Counted from the first letter of the stretch, positions 36,402 to 47,142 are shown. The stretch is DNA of 64,000 bases from Alloyangia pacifica (GCF_003111685.1 NZ_CP022189.1:1504001-1568000), one strand, 5' to 3'. Numbers and translations: made by a program. The notes: a model not told the origin generated them from the sequence alone.

Positions 36402-37175
36402 ATGTCACTCAAGGGCAAGACGGCAGTCGTCACCGGATCGAACTCGGGCATCGGGCTCGGCGTCGCACGCGAACTGGCGCGGGCCGGGGCATCGGTGGTG
36501 CTGAACTCGTTCACCGACCGGGACGAGGATCACCAGTTGGCCGCGGACATGGCCAAGGAGTTCGGCGTCGAGGTGCGCTACATCAAGGCCGACATGTCCA
36601 AGGGCGACGAGTGCCGGGCGCTGATCGACCAAGCCGGGGCCTGCGACATCCTGGTGAACAACGCCGGGATCCAGCACGTCTCGCCGATCGACGAGTTCCC
36701 GATCGAGAAGTGGGATGCGATCATCGCGATCAATCTGAACTCGGCCTTCCACACCACCGCCGCAGCGCTGCCGATGATGCGCAAGGCGGGCTGGGGCCGG
36801 GTGATCAATGTTGCCTCGGCGCACGGGCTGACCGCTTCGCCGTTCAAGGCGGCCTATGTGGCGGCCAAGCATGGCATCGTCGGCATGACCAAGACCGTCG
36901 CGCTGGAGACGGCGCGCGAAGACATCACCTGCAACGCGATCTGTCCGGGCTACGTGAAGACCCCGCTGGTCGAGGCGCAGATCCCCGACACAGCTGCTAA
37001 GTACGACATGACCGAGGAGGAGGTGATCGAGAAGGTCATCCTCGAGCGCCAGCCGTCGAAGGAATTCGCCACCACCGAGCAGATCGGCGGCACGGCGGTG
37101 TTCCTCTGCTCCGATTTTGCGGCGCAGATCACCGGCACGACGATCTCTGTCGACGGTGGCTGGACCGCGCTCTGA
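36402..37175 (+). CDS. bdhA: 3-hydroxybutyrate dehydrogenase
   Basis: This 257-residue short-chain dehydrogenase oxidises 3-hydroxybutyrate to acetoacetate with NAD+, in polyhydroxybutyrate and ketone-body use. TGSNSGIGLG is at residues 11-20, NNAG at 86-89, Ser139 in NVASAHG, and the YVAAK catalytic pair is Tyr152/Lys156. The long lid ERQPSKEFATTEQIG and terminal DGGWTAL match 3-hydroxybutyrate dehydrogenases rather than FabG. The start at 36402 follows GAGGAG. Confidence 0.93.
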   Translation: MSLKGKTAVVTGSNSGIGLGVARELARAGASVVLNSFTDRDEDHQLAADMAKEFGVEVRYIKADMSKGDECRALIDQAGACDILVNNAGIQHVSPIDEFPIEKWDAIIAINLNSAFHTTAAALPMMRKAGWGRVINVASAHGLTASPFKAAYVAAKHGIVGMTKTVALETAREDITCNAICPGYVKTPLVEAQIPDTAAKYDMTEEEVIEKVILERQPSKEFATTEQIGGTAVFLCSDFAAQITGTTISVDGGWTAL

Positions 37176-37276
37176 TCGGGCGCTGAGATTGCGGGCGGGG
37201 ACACTTCGGCGTGAGCCGCGCGTTCCCGCCGAAACGCGCCATTGATCGCGCGCCCATGTGAACATATCATGAACGC

Positions 37277-38512
37277 ATGGCAAGAATGACCCTCGATCAG
37301 AAGCTCGCGATTCTTTCCGACGCGGCGAAATACGATGCGTCCTGCGCCTCGAGCGGGGGGCAGAAGCGCGACTCCCGCGACGGCAAGGGGATCGGTTCGA
37401 CCACCGGCTCTGGGATCTGCCACGCCTATGCTCCGGACGGCCGCTGCATCAGCCTTCTCAAGATACTGATGACCAACTTCTGCATCTACGACTGCGCCTA
37501 TTGCGTGAACCGGGTGAGCAGCAACGTGACCCGCGCGCGGTTCACCCCCGAAGAGGTCGTGACGCTGACGCTGGAGTTCTACCGCCGCAACTACATCGAG
37601 GGGCTGTTCCTGTCGTCGGGCATCATCCGCAGCCCGGACGAGACCATGTCGGACATGGTGCGCATTGCACGGATGCTGCGGACCGAGCACCATTTTCGCG
37701 GCTATATCCACCTCAAGACCATCCCCGACGCCGCGCCCGAACTGATCGAAGAGGCGGGGCTCTACGCCGATCGGCTGTCGATCAACGTCGAGCTGCCCAC
37801 CGACCGCGCGGTCAAGGATTATGCCCCCGAGAAGGATCCGGCACAGATCCGCCGCGCCATGGCCGATGTGCGGTTGAAGCGCGAGGCGGGCAAGGAGCGC
37901 AGCTTCAGCGGCAAGCGCCCGCCGCGCTTTGCCCCCGCCGGGCAGTCGACGCAGATGATCGTCGGCGCCGATGGGGCGGACGACACGACGATCCTGCGAA
38001 CCTCGACCCGGCTTTATTCCGGCTACAAGCTGCGCCGCGTCTACTATTCGGCCTTTTCACCGATCCCCGATGCCTCCGCCGCGCTGCCGCTGATCAAGCC
38101 GCCGCTGATGCGCGAGCACCGGCTTTATCAGGCCGACTGGCTGCTGCGCTTCTATGGTTTCGACGTCGAGGAAATCGCCTCTGCTACGCGGGGTGGGCAC
38201 CTTGACCTCGAGGTCGACCCCAAGCTCGCCTGGGCGCTGGCAAACCGGCATCTCTTTCCGCTCGACGTGAACTTGGCCGAGCGCGAGATGCTGCTGCGGG
38301 TGCCGGGGCTCGGGACCAAGACCGTCGCGCGGATCCTGACCACCCGGCGTCATCGCACGCTGCGCTATGACGATCTGCGGCGGATGGGCGCGAACCTCAA
38401 ACAGGCCAAACCCTTCATCACGCTACTCGACTGGCGCCCGCGTGCGCTGAGCGATGCCGCCGATCTGCGCGCCCGCTTCGCGCCGCCGCCTGAACAGCTC
38501 TCGCTCTTCTGA
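37277..38512 (+). CDS. Putative DNA modification/repair radical SAM protein (UDG-linked family)
   Basis: This 411-residue radical SAM enzyme has the cluster-binding motif CIYDCAYC with Cys69, Cys73 and Cys76 (CxxxCxxC). Further conserved-looking cysteines are at 23, 48 and 57. The barrel covers about residues 60-290. The C-terminus carries a helix-hairpin-helix DNA-binding segment (LLRVPGLGTKTVARIL, residues 339-354). It fits the TIGRFAM family described as a radical SAM protein linked to uracil-DNA glycosylase genes, whose chemistry is unknown. Its stop overlaps the DUF4130-UdgX start (TGATG), so the two are translationally coupled. Confidence 0.88.
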   Translation: MARMTLDQKLAILSDAAKYDASCASSGGQKRDSRDGKGIGSTTGSGICHAYAPDGRCISLLKILMTNFCIYDCAYCVNRVSSNVTRARFTPEEVVTLTLEFYRRNYIEGLFLSSGIIRSPDETMSDMVRIARMLRTEHHFRGYIHLKTIPDAAPELIEEAGLYADRLSINVELPTDRAVKDYAPEKDPAQIRRAMADVRLKREAGKERSFSGKRPPRFAPAGQSTQMIVGADGADDTTILRTSTRLYSGYKLRRVYYSAFSPIPDASAALPLIKPPLMREHRLYQADWLLRFYGFDVEEIASATRGGHLDLEVDPKLAWALANRHLFPLDVNLAEREMLLRVPGLGTKTVARILTTRRHRTLRYDDLRRMGANLKQAKPFITLLDWRPRALSDAADLRARFAPPPEQLSLF

Positions 38513-39954
38513 TGCGCCGCGTCGCATTGCCCGAGATCGGCACCTTCGAGGCCTGGCGGGATGAGGCGCGGGCGCTTCTGGGGGCAGGGGTGCGGCCCGA
38601 GGATCTGCTCTGGCAGCGCGGGCAGGGCGCGGAGGACCTCTTTGCCACCGACCTGCCAATGGTTGCCGGCGGGCCGGTCACCGTGCCGCGCGGCTTTGTC
38701 GAGCTGGCACGGCTGGCCGTCTGCCACAGCGACCCCGAACGCTTTGCCCGGCTCTATGCACTGCTCTGGTCGCTCCGGGACGACAGGCGTCTGCTCGAAG
38801 ACCGGGGCGATCCGCGCGTCGCAAAGCTCACCCGCATGGCCAAGGACGTCAGCCGCGACCGGCACAAGATGACCGCCTTCGTCCGCTTCCGCGAGCTGGA
38901 GGTGCCCGGCGCGAACCGTCGCAGGTTCGCCGCCTGGTTCGAGCCGACCCACCACATCGTCGAGCTGACCGCGCCATTCTTCGTCAAGCGTTTCGGAGAT
39001 ATGGACTGGGCGATCTTTACCCCGGACCTGTCGGCGCATTTCGAGGGGGGCGCGCTTCGGTTCGCGCCGGGAGCGCCCAGACCCGAGCTGCCGCAGGACG
39101 CGACCGAGGAGCTCTGGCGCACCTATTTCCGCAATATCTTCAACCCGGCAAGGCTGAAACCCAAGGCGATGCAGGCCGAGATGCCGAAGAAATACTGGCA
39201 CAACATGCCCGAGACGCAGCTCATCCCCGAGCTGATCGCCACCGCCGAGGCCCGCGCGCGGCAGATGGCCGAGGCGGCACCGACGCTTGCCCCCGTCCGT
39301 GCCGGAAAGATCAGCGCGCGCCTGCGTGTGCCCACCACCGAGGTAACAGAGGAAGTCGGCGATCTGCACGCGGCCCTCTTAGCCTGCCGGCGCTGTGCGC
39401 TGTGGCAGGACGCGACACAGCCGGTGCCGGGCGAAGGGCCCCCGGATGCGCCACTAATGATCGTCGGCGAACAGCCCGGAGATCGCGAGGATCTGGAAGG
39501 GCGCCCCTTTGTCGGCCCGGCCGGCCAGCTCTTCGACAGCATCGCACAGCGTGCCGGACTTGACCGGCGCAGGGCCTATGTCACCAATGCGGTCAAGCAC
39601 TTCAAGTTCACCCCGCGCGGCAAGCGGCGGCTTCACCAGGCGCCGAACAGCGGCGAGATCCAGCAATGCCGCTGGTGGCTCGATCTCGAGCGGAGCCGGG
39701 TGAAGCCGAAGCTGATCTTCGCCTTGGGCGCGACGGCAGTGGAGAGCCTGACCGGAGACCGACGAGCCCTGATGGCCCGGCGCGGCGGTCTCGAACGCAC
39801 CGAGGATGGCACGCCGGTGCTGGTCACGCTGCATCCGTCCTATCTTTTGCGCGTGCCCGCCGCAGAGCGCGCGGCGGCGGAGGCGCTTTTCGAGGCTGAC
39901 CTGAGACTTGCGGTGCGGGAACTGGCTGCCCTGGCGGAGCAGCCGGACCACTGA
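38512..39954 (+). CDS. DUF4130 domain fused to UdgX-type uracil-DNA binding protein
   Basis: This 480-residue protein has an N-terminal DUF4130 domain (about 1-250; HKMTAFVRFRELE, FAAWFEPTHHIVE, MPKKYWHNMPE). A C-terminal family 4-like uracil-DNA glycosylase domain follows (about 280-475), with motif A GEQPGDREDLEGRPFVGPAG and motif B LHPSYLLR. RGKRRLHQAP (369-378) is the UdgX loop; its histidine (His375) is the residue that in mycobacterial UdgX bonds covalently to the sugar after uracil release. Fe-S cysteine candidates are Cys292, Cys295 and Cys386; where family 4 enzymes have a fourth (before LGATA) there is Ala404. It is coupled to the radical SAM gene. Confidence 0.9.
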   Translation: MRRVALPEIGTFEAWRDEARALLGAGVRPEDLLWQRGQGAEDLFATDLPMVAGGPVTVPRGFVELARLAVCHSDPERFARLYALLWSLRDDRRLLEDRGDPRVAKLTRMAKDVSRDRHKMTAFVRFRELEVPGANRRRFAAWFEPTHHIVELTAPFFVKRFGDMDWAIFTPDLSAHFEGGALRFAPGAPRPELPQDATEELWRTYFRNIFNPARLKPKAMQAEMPKKYWHNMPETQLIPELIATAEARARQMAEAAPTLAPVRAGKISARLRVPTTEVTEEVGDLHAALLACRRCALWQDATQPVPGEGPPDAPLMIVGEQPGDREDLEGRPFVGPAGQLFDSIAQRAGLDRRRAYVTNAVKHFKFTPRGKRRLHQAPNSGEIQQCRWWLDLERSRVKPKLIFALGATAVESLTGDRRALMARRGGLERTEDGTPVLVTLHPSYLLRVPAAERAAAEALFEADLRLAVRELAALAEQPDH

Positions 39955-39955
39955 G

Positions 39956-40651
39956 TCAGCTGGCGCGGCGCACCGGCTCGACCTTCGGCTTTTCGCCCGG
40001 CTTTTCCGGCGGATAGACCAGCCCGGCCGAGATCACCAGCTTGGCGGCATCCTCGATGCTCATCTCCAGTTCCACCACATCCTCGGCGGGGAAGTAGAGC
40101 AAGAAGCCCGAGGTCGGGTTGGGCGTGGTCGGCACGAAGACCGACACCAGGTCTCCCATCGCGTCGGCGCGGGCGAGGATCTCGCCCTTGGCCCGGGTCG
40201 AGATGAAGCCGATGGCCCAGATACCCTTGCGCGGGTACTGCACGAGGCAGGCCTTTTCGAAGTTGCTCTCGGTCTGGGCAAAAACCGTTTCGGCGATCTG
40301 TTTGATCCCAGAATAGATCGAGCGCACCACAGGGGTGCGGTCCACCAGCGTTTCGGCAAAGCGGATCATCGAACGGCCGATCAGCCCCTTGGCGACCCAG
40401 CCGACGAGGATGGTGAAGACAAGAAAGAAGATCACACCCACGCCGCGCAGGTTGATCCCGATGTATTCCTCGGGATTGAAGCGCTGCGGCACCAGCGGCA
40501 GCACGAAGCCGTCGACCCAGCCGAACAGGGTCCAGATCAGCCAGATGGTCAGACCGACCGGGGCGATCACCACCAGCCCGGTCAGGAAGCTCGCCCTGAG
40601 GCTCGCGAAGATGCCGGGGCGGCGGGGCTTGTCGTCGAAGGGCGTGTTCAT
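39956..40651 (-). CDS. DUF502 family inner-membrane protein
   Basis: This 231-residue protein has two membrane helices (about residues 20-42 and 70-92) and a C-terminal soluble domain with VPTTPNPTSGFLLYFPAEDV, the typical DUF502 core. RTPVVRSIYSGIKQI after helix 2 is also conserved in the family. Function is unknown. The start at 40651 follows GGAACAAG; a TTG 33 bases upstream is the alternative. It is convergent with the udgX-like gene, one base apart, with no terminator hairpin between. Confidence 0.88.
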   Translation of the reverse strand: MNTPFDDKPRRPGIFASLRASFLTGLVVIAPVGLTIWLIWTLFGWVDGFVLPLVPQRFNPEEYIGINLRGVGVIFFLVFTILVGWVAKGLIGRSMIRFAETLVDRTPVVRSIYSGIKQIAETVFAQTESNFEKACLVQYPRKGIWAIGFISTRAKGEILARADAMGDLVSVFVPTTPNPTSGFLLYFPAEDVVELEMSIEDAAKLVISAGLVYPPEKPGEKPKVEPVRRAS

Positions 40652-40743
40652 TCTTGTTCCGGAGACAGAGGTGTTCCGAAACAAACTAGGGGCTCGCGCG
40701 CCGCTTCACAATGGGCGCGCGAGACTGTGATCCGCGCTGTGGT

Positions 40744-41657
<914 letters not shown>

Positions 41658-41661
<4 letters not shown>

Positions 41662-42551
41662 GAAGTCACGTCTCCGGATACGTAGGTTGCGGCGGCCGCC
41701 AGCGCTTCGTCCAGCGCGGTGGCACGGTCGGCGCCGCGCAGTTCGGCGGCGATATGCGCCGCCATGAAAGTGTCGCCCGCGCCGGTCACCCGGGTGACCA
41801 GCACCTCGGGCGGGCATTCCGAGATCACCCCCTCGGAGGAGGCATCGGACGCGGGCTGGCCGCCATTGGTCACCAGCGCCCGCGAGGCACCGCGGGCAAC
41901 GAGCGCCGCCGCGGCCTCGGCGGAGTCGCTGAAACTCTGCATGCAGAGCAGCCCGGCTTCCTCGAGGTTCACATAGAGAACCCCGCGGCCCGCGCGCAGG
42001 AAAGGGGTCAGACGTTCGGCCTTGCCGGGGCTCGCCGGCGCGATGCGCAGGTCCGCGGCGGCAAAGGCGGGCAGGCGGAGGATCTCTTCCAGCAGGCCCA
42101 GCGTCAGGTTGCCGTCGAGCGCCACCGGACCGGCCCAGGGCGCCTCTGCGCTGCCGAGCGGGCCGTCGATCAGCGGCGACAGGATACGCGCACCGCATTG
42201 CTCGAGCGAATGGGCGTCGGCAATCGCCGCAATCAACCCGTTCGCGCCTTCAACCGCCATATACATGTCGGTCGGCAAGTCCTCGGAACGATAGAGATAT
42301 TCTGTGATGCAGCCGAGCCGCTCGCAGGCGTCCACCAGCTCGTGACCATTGGGATCCTGCCCGACGGCGCTCAGCAGGCCCGGGGTCAGCCCGAAGCGGG
42401 TGAGAGTCATCGCGATGTTCATCGCCACGCCTCCCGGCAGGCGAATGATGCGCCCGGGCACGTCGGAGCCCTGGCGCATGTGACTGGCAGAGCGGCCGAT
42501 CACATCCCAGAGGACGGAGCCGATGCAGAGGATATCCGGAGTGCTGCTCAT
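41658..42551 (-). CDS. psuK: PfkB-family pseudouridine kinase
   Basis: This 297-residue ribokinase-fold enzyme most likely phosphorylates pseudouridine, producing the substrate of PsuG. The N-terminal LCIGSVLWDVIGR and GGVAMNIAMTLTRFG motifs and the C-terminal VTGAGDTFMAAH anion hole with the catalytic Asp are intact. The specificity is inferred from coupling to psuG. The start at 42551 was chosen because the ribokinase fold begins at MSSTPDILCIG; 55 upstream codons are open but not protein-like. Confidence 0.9.
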
Positions 42552-42680
42552 GCTGTCCTTGTGACCGAGCCTCCGGGCCGGGGCAAGAGGATTGATGCAG
42601 CGCCGCCCGGTGGTTACGCCATCGGCGAAAATGCGCAAAGCAACGGTGCGGCAAGGAAGAGAGGCAAGGACCAAGCGAAG

Positions 42681-42989
42681 ATGCAGGCTGGGCCATGTCC
42701 TGCAACGCACGGCCACGCCAGACGTGTGGCGGATCGAAGAAAGCGCGGCCGCGGACCTGTCCCAAGGGCAGATTTTCCCGAAGACACAGTGGCTTTCGCT
42801 CGATACTTGGACGCGCGTCCGGATCGCTCCCGCGCCAATGACTCCGCCGGCGTCGAGCTGGCCGATGTCATGCGAAACGGCAGTTTCGGCGAGGACAACG
42901 CCTCAGCGCACCCGAGTTGGAAGATCGAAGAACGCGCCGACGGGATGGCGTTGGGTGGCAAACCAACGGCGAACACGTATATCGTATAA
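42681..42989 (+). CDS. Hypothetical ORF of 102 codons, doubtful
   Basis: An ATG with AAGGA about 12 bases upstream opens a frame whose second half reads like protein (VAFARYLDARPDRS, then GVELADVMRNGSFGEDNA). The first third is Arg-rich and less convincing. There is no known domain. The frame ends inside the AT-rich regulatory stretch. Codon third positions are GC-biased but less so than in neighbouring genes. It may be a remnant. Confidence 0.25.
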   Translation: MQAGPCPATHGHARRVADRRKRGRGPVPRADFPEDTVAFARYLDARPDRSRANDSAGVELADVMRNGSFGEDNASAHPSWKIEERADGMALGGKPTANTYIV

Positions 42990-42999
42990 TCATGATTAT
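42986..42999. promoter_or_regulatory. 14-base perfect palindrome upstream of the 43082 gene
   Basis: ATAATCATGATTAT is perfectly self-complementary and sits in an AT-rich island 83 bases before the small membrane protein gene. It looks like an operator or a promoter-proximal site. No cognate regulator can be named. Confidence 0.35.
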
Positions 43000-43081
43000 G
43001 TGCAATAAATGCATTCGCGGATCAGCGAAGTCTTGTTGATATCTCTTTGACGGCGCGTCGAATTCTTCGCATCCTGCGCAC

Positions 43082-43414
43082 ATGATGCATCCAAGCAAAA
43101 CCGTCCGCCGCGTCCTGATTGCCGTCATCGCCCTCGCGCTTGTCGCCGCGACGGTTGTTGGCGTCCGCACCGTGCAGCACGCGCTCTACTGGGCCGATCC
43201 CGCGCATCGCAACGTGACGCCCGAGGCCTGGATGACCCTCGGCTACCTCGAGCGTTCACACCATCTGCCAAGCCACAGCCTTGGCCCGGCGCTTGGCCTC
43301 GCGCCGCAGCCCGGCGTGCCGCGCAGCCTCGAGGAAATCGCCGAGCAGCGTGGCGAGCCTGTCTCGTCGCTGCTCACTGAAGTCACCGCGCTCATCAAGG
43401 CGCAGAAGAAATGA
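43082..43414 (+). CDS. Small membrane-anchored protein of unknown function
   Basis: This 110-residue protein has one N-terminal helix (VLIAVIALALVAATVVGV, about 11-28) and a 75-residue outer part with WADPAHRNVTPEAWMTLGYL and SLEEIAEQRGEP. That pattern suggests a small periplasmic helical domain. I do not recognise a family. Its stop overlaps the DedA-family gene start (ATGA), so it probably works with it or is regulated with it. Confidence 0.7.
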   Translation: MMHPSKTVRRVLIAVIALALVAATVVGVRTVQHALYWADPAHRNVTPEAWMTLGYLERSHHLPSHSLGPALGLAPQPGVPRSLEEIAEQRGEPVSSLLTEVTALIKAQKK

Positions 43415-44013
43415 GCCTCACCGAAAGCGGTTTCAGCGACAGCGTGCTTGCCTTGCTGCCGGAACTCGGACTGCCGATCCTTGCCGGCACGGTCATGCTC
43501 GCTTCGCTGGGCGTACCGATGCTCCCGGGCTCCTTGATGGTGCTTGTCGCCGGAACCCTTGCCGCGGCCGGAGAACTTCCGGTGCTTGCCACGATGACAA
43601 CAGTACTCTGCGCCGCGCTCCTCGGCGACCAACTCGGCTTCTTGCTCGGGCGGCTCTTCGGGCCTCAGCTTGCCCGGCGCGAGGATCCGACCCTCCGGCG
43701 CGCTCTGTCCTTGCTGGAAACCCGTGGTCCCATGGCTGTGTTCCTGACACGCTGGCTGATTGCACCGCTCGGGCCGGCGATGAATGTGGTGGCCGGTGCT
43801 GGCGGGCTGGTCTGGCCGCGCTTCCTTCTTGCCGATCTCGCCGGCGAAATTGTCTGGACATTGGGCTACATGGCGCTCGGCGCCAGCTTCGCGCCCTTCA
43901 TCCCGCAGATTGCCGAGTTGTCGAGCGACATCACGCTTCTTCTCGCCGCGCTCGCCGTTGCCTTTGCCGCGGGCGTTCTGCTGCGCCGCCATCGGCCCCA
44001 TGGGCCTCGATGA
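43411..44013 (+). CDS. DedA/VTT-domain membrane protein
   Basis: This 200-residue membrane protein has the SNARE-associated (VTT) domain: GVPMLPGSLMVLVAGTLAA near residue 34, then GDQLGFLLGRLFG near 72, and the conserved FLTRWLIAPLGPAMNVVAGAG re-entrant segment near 111. DedA-family proteins are linked to lipid scrambling, undecaprenyl phosphate recycling and proton-motive-force homeostasis; which applies here is unknown. It is coupled to the preceding small membrane protein, with aroQ 66 bases downstream. Confidence 0.85.
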   Translation: MSLTESGFSDSVLALLPELGLPILAGTVMLASLGVPMLPGSLMVLVAGTLAAAGELPVLATMTTVLCAALLGDQLGFLLGRLFGPQLARREDPTLRRALSLLETRGPMAVFLTRWLIAPLGPAMNVVAGAGGLVWPRFLLADLAGEIVWTLGYMALGASFAPFIPQIAELSSDITLLLAALAVAFAAGVLLRRHRPHGPR

Positions 44014-44079
44014 GCGGGCTTTCTGGACAAGACGCTCGCGCCTGAGCTATCTGGTCGGGAACGATCTGGAGACTTTCCA

Positions 44080-44517
44080 ATGCATTCGCTGCTCATCCTC
44101 AATGGCCCCAACCTCAACCTGCTCGGCCTACGCCAGCCCGAGGTCTATGGCCGCACCACCATCGCAGACGTCGAGGCGATGTGCCGCTCCCATGCCGAAG
44201 CGCTCGGCGTGGCGCTTGATTTCGCGCAGAGCAACCACGAAGGCGCGCTGATCGATGCGATCCACGCCGCCCGCGGTACCAAGGACGGCATCATCCTCAA
44301 TGCCGGCGCCTACACCCACACCTCGCTGGCGCTGATGGACGCCATCAGCTCCGCCGAGGTGCCGACCATCGAGCTGCACCTGTCGAATGTGCATGCGCGC
44401 GAGGAGTTTCGCCATGTGAGCTACATCGCCAAGGTTGCGCTCGGCGTGATCTGCGGCTTCGGGCCGCGCGGCTACACGCTCGCGATGGATGCGCTGGTGT
44501 CTCACCTCGAACGCTAA
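44080..44517 (+). CDS. aroQ: Type II 3-dehydroquinate dehydratase
   Basis: This 145-residue enzyme dehydrates 3-dehydroquinate in the shikimate pathway. [19 protein letters not shown] at residues 6-24 holds the lid residues and the catalytic tyrosine (Tyr23). [14 protein letters not shown] and [15 protein letters not shown] with the catalytic histidine follow in order. Length and motifs are complete. Confidence 0.96.
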   Translation: MHSLLILNGPNLNLLGLRQPEVYGRTTIADVEAMCRSHAEALGVALDFAQSNHEGALIDAIHAARGTKDGIILNAGAYTHTSLALMDAISSAEVPTIELHLSNVHAREEFRHVSYIAKVALGVICGFGPRGYTLAMDALVSHLER

Positions 44518-45318
44518 GCGGATCAGCCGGGACATGCGATTGTCCCGGCCCTGCCCCGATGCGACCAGTGCCTCGCCCGGCATGGGTGGCAAGAAAAAGG
44601 CGAGACAGGACATTGCACCGGCTCCGGAGCTCCTGCGGACGATCATCCTTGACGTTTGCGCCGCGAAAAAGACACAGATGCGCCCAGGAAATCGGCGCAA
44701 TCTGTCAGGAAGGCGACATTTATTGATGAAATGTTCATCCTCGTTATATACCATGCGTCAAGTTAACTTCGTGGCAACGCCGAATCGAAAGGCGCCGCTT
44801 TCATCGATCAGTGTGTTCACGATCGCCGCAAATTCGGCTTTTCTTATCTCGGCATTTCGGAAACCCGAATATGTGGCGTAAATCCCTCCGGATTTCGATG
44901 TAATTCGTACATCCTCCCGTTCGGCCCCTTCCCCTTGAACAATGGACGTTGCACACTCGGGTCGTTCCGTGAGTGGTGGCTTTGGCCATGGAACTCGAGA
45001 CTGTCACTCCTCGCGATTTCGAGGCTCTGCCAGTTTCCCGGTTTTCACCGGAGCCGACTCGCCTCCGGACAATTTTGGTCCGGGTGCGTCTTGGCACTCC
45101 TGCTTCGGCACCCCTGCCTCATCCCCATTTGTTTTGGGGTGTCGGGGAAAACAGGTAGCGGAGCCGTCCCCCGGGGCGGCTCCGTGACCGTTTTGGCCCT
45201 TCGCAAGTCTCCGCGCCAGGCGCGCAACACGCGCGCCGCGCCGTCACGTTCCACCCCTCCCGAAAAGAAAAAGGGGCGCCCGAAGGCGCCCCTTTCAAGA
45301 ACGGGATGCGGAGGGCGA
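44518..45318. other. 800-base intergenic region between aroQ and tsf
   Basis: The middle (about 44700-44930) is clearly more AT-rich than its surroundings and contains a promoter-like pair TTGATG/TATATA (44723-44728 and 44745-44750, 16-bp spacer, plus strand). On the minus strand an 81-codon frame without a start codon (44758-45003) has a protein-like C-terminal half. Hairpins lie at 45160-45183 (GGAGCCG/CGGCTCC) and at the tsf terminator. No RNA gene is recognisable. It may hold decayed or transferred DNA. Confidence 0.4.
45263..45294 (-). terminator. Intrinsic terminator of the rpsB-tsf operon
   Basis: AAGGGGCGCC-CGAA-GGCGCCCCTT, a perfect 10-bp stem with tetraloop, followed on the minus strand by TTTCTTTT. 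It lies 24 bases past the tsf stop. Confidence 0.9.
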
Positions 45319-46194
45319 TCAGCCCTGGGCGGCCTTGGCCACCTCTGCCGCGAAATCCTCTTCCACCTTCTCGATGCCTTCACCCACCTGCAGGCGAATG
45401 AAGCCGGTGATGGTGGCGCCGGCTTCCTTGGCGGCCTGCTCGACGGTCAGGTCGGGGTTCACCACGAAGGGCTGACCCAGCAGGGTGATTTCCGCGAGGA
45501 ACTTGTTCATGCGGCCGACGATCATCTTCTCGATCACGGCGTCGGGCTTGCCAGACTCGCGTGCGATGTCGATCTGAACCTGGCGCTCTTTCTCGACGAT
45601 CGCCGGGTCCAGCTCGGCTTCGTTCAGCGAGGCCGGGTTCGAGGCGGCGATGTGCATCGCGACCTGACGACCGAAGTCTTCGCTGCCGCCGGTCATGGCA
45701 ACCAGCACGCCGATCTGGCCGAGACCCGCTGCGGCGGCGTTGTGCACATAGGTCGAGACGACTTCGCCTTCGATCTTGGCCATCCGGCGCAGGGTCATGT
45801 TTTCGCCGATAGTGGCGATCTTGTCGGTGATGACGTCCGACACCTTCTTGCCCTCGATGGTCGCGTCGTTCAGCGCTTCCACGCTGTCCACGGCCAGGGC
45901 GGCGCCGGCGATGTCGTTCACCATGGCCTGGAACTCGGCGTTCTTGGCAACGAAGTCGGTTTCGGCGTTCACCTCGACGGCAACACCCACGCCACCTTCG
46001 ACGCGCACGGCGACGAGGCCTTCAGCGGCGGTGCGGCCCGACTTCTTGGCGGCTTTCGCAAGGCCCTTGGTGCGCAGCCAGTCGATCGCGGCGTCCATGT
46101 CGCCATCGGTCTCGGTCAGCGCCTTCTTGGCATCCATCATGCCTGCGCCGGTCATCTCGCGCAGTTCTTTCACCTGTGCAGCAGTGATCGCCAT
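45319..46194 (-). CDS. tsf: Translation elongation factor Ts
   Basis: This 291-residue nucleotide exchange factor regenerates EF-Tu-[22 protein letters not shown] at residues 9-27 is the N-terminal UBA signature, and [13 protein letters not shown] near residue 75 is the second signature. The start at 46194 (MAITAAQ) was taken because the UBA fold begins there. It follows rpsB with a 177-base gap that holds an 8-bp GC hairpin (CGCCCGCC/GGCGGGCG, near 46337-46363). Confidence 0.97.
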   Translation of the reverse strand: MAITAAQVKELREMTGAGMMDAKKALTETDGDMDAAIDWLRTKGLAKAAKKSGRTAAEGLVAVRVEGGVGVAVEVNAETDFVAKNAEFQAMVNDIAGAALAVDSVEALNDATIEGKKVSDVITDKIATIGENMTLRRMAKIEGEVVSTYVHNAAAAGLGQIGVLVAMTGGSEDFGRQVAMHIAASNPASLNEAELDPAIVEKERQVQIDIARESGKPDAVIEKMIVGRMNKFLAEITLLGQPFVVNPDLTVEQAAKEAGATITGFIRLQVGEGIEKVEEDFAAEVAKAAQG

Positions 46195-46371
46195 GTCGGC
46201 TCTCCTCATCTCAAATGCGGTGGGGCGGCCCTGCCCCGGGCCACCCGCTCCTGTCATGACTTCGTGACGCTTTCGCGACAGTGCACATCTGGGCGCCGAT
46301 GCGCCGGTGCAGTCCCTGTCGCAACAGCGACGTCTGCGCCCGCCCCGCAGGGCGCGGCGGGCGCGATCGGC

Positions 46372-47142
<771 letters not shown>

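Larger units (their letters stand above)
42552..43081. other. Long intergenic region between psuK and a small membrane protein gene
   Basis: This 530-base gap holds one weak candidate ORF (42681-42989) and, at its right end, an AT-rich stretch with a 14-base perfect palindrome (42986-42999). I see no RNA gene or mobile element. The psuK promoter must lie at the left end. Confidence 0.4.

Noticed and set aside
44754..44882. 42-codon plus-strand frame after a TTGATG/TATATA promoter-like pair
   Set aside because: The ATG would lie only about three bases past the -10, and the opposite strand looks more protein-like. Not enough to call a gene.
44973..45158. 61-codon plus-strand frame before tsf
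   Set aside because: It has no good ribosome-binding site or family resemblance and overlaps hairpins near the tsf terminator.
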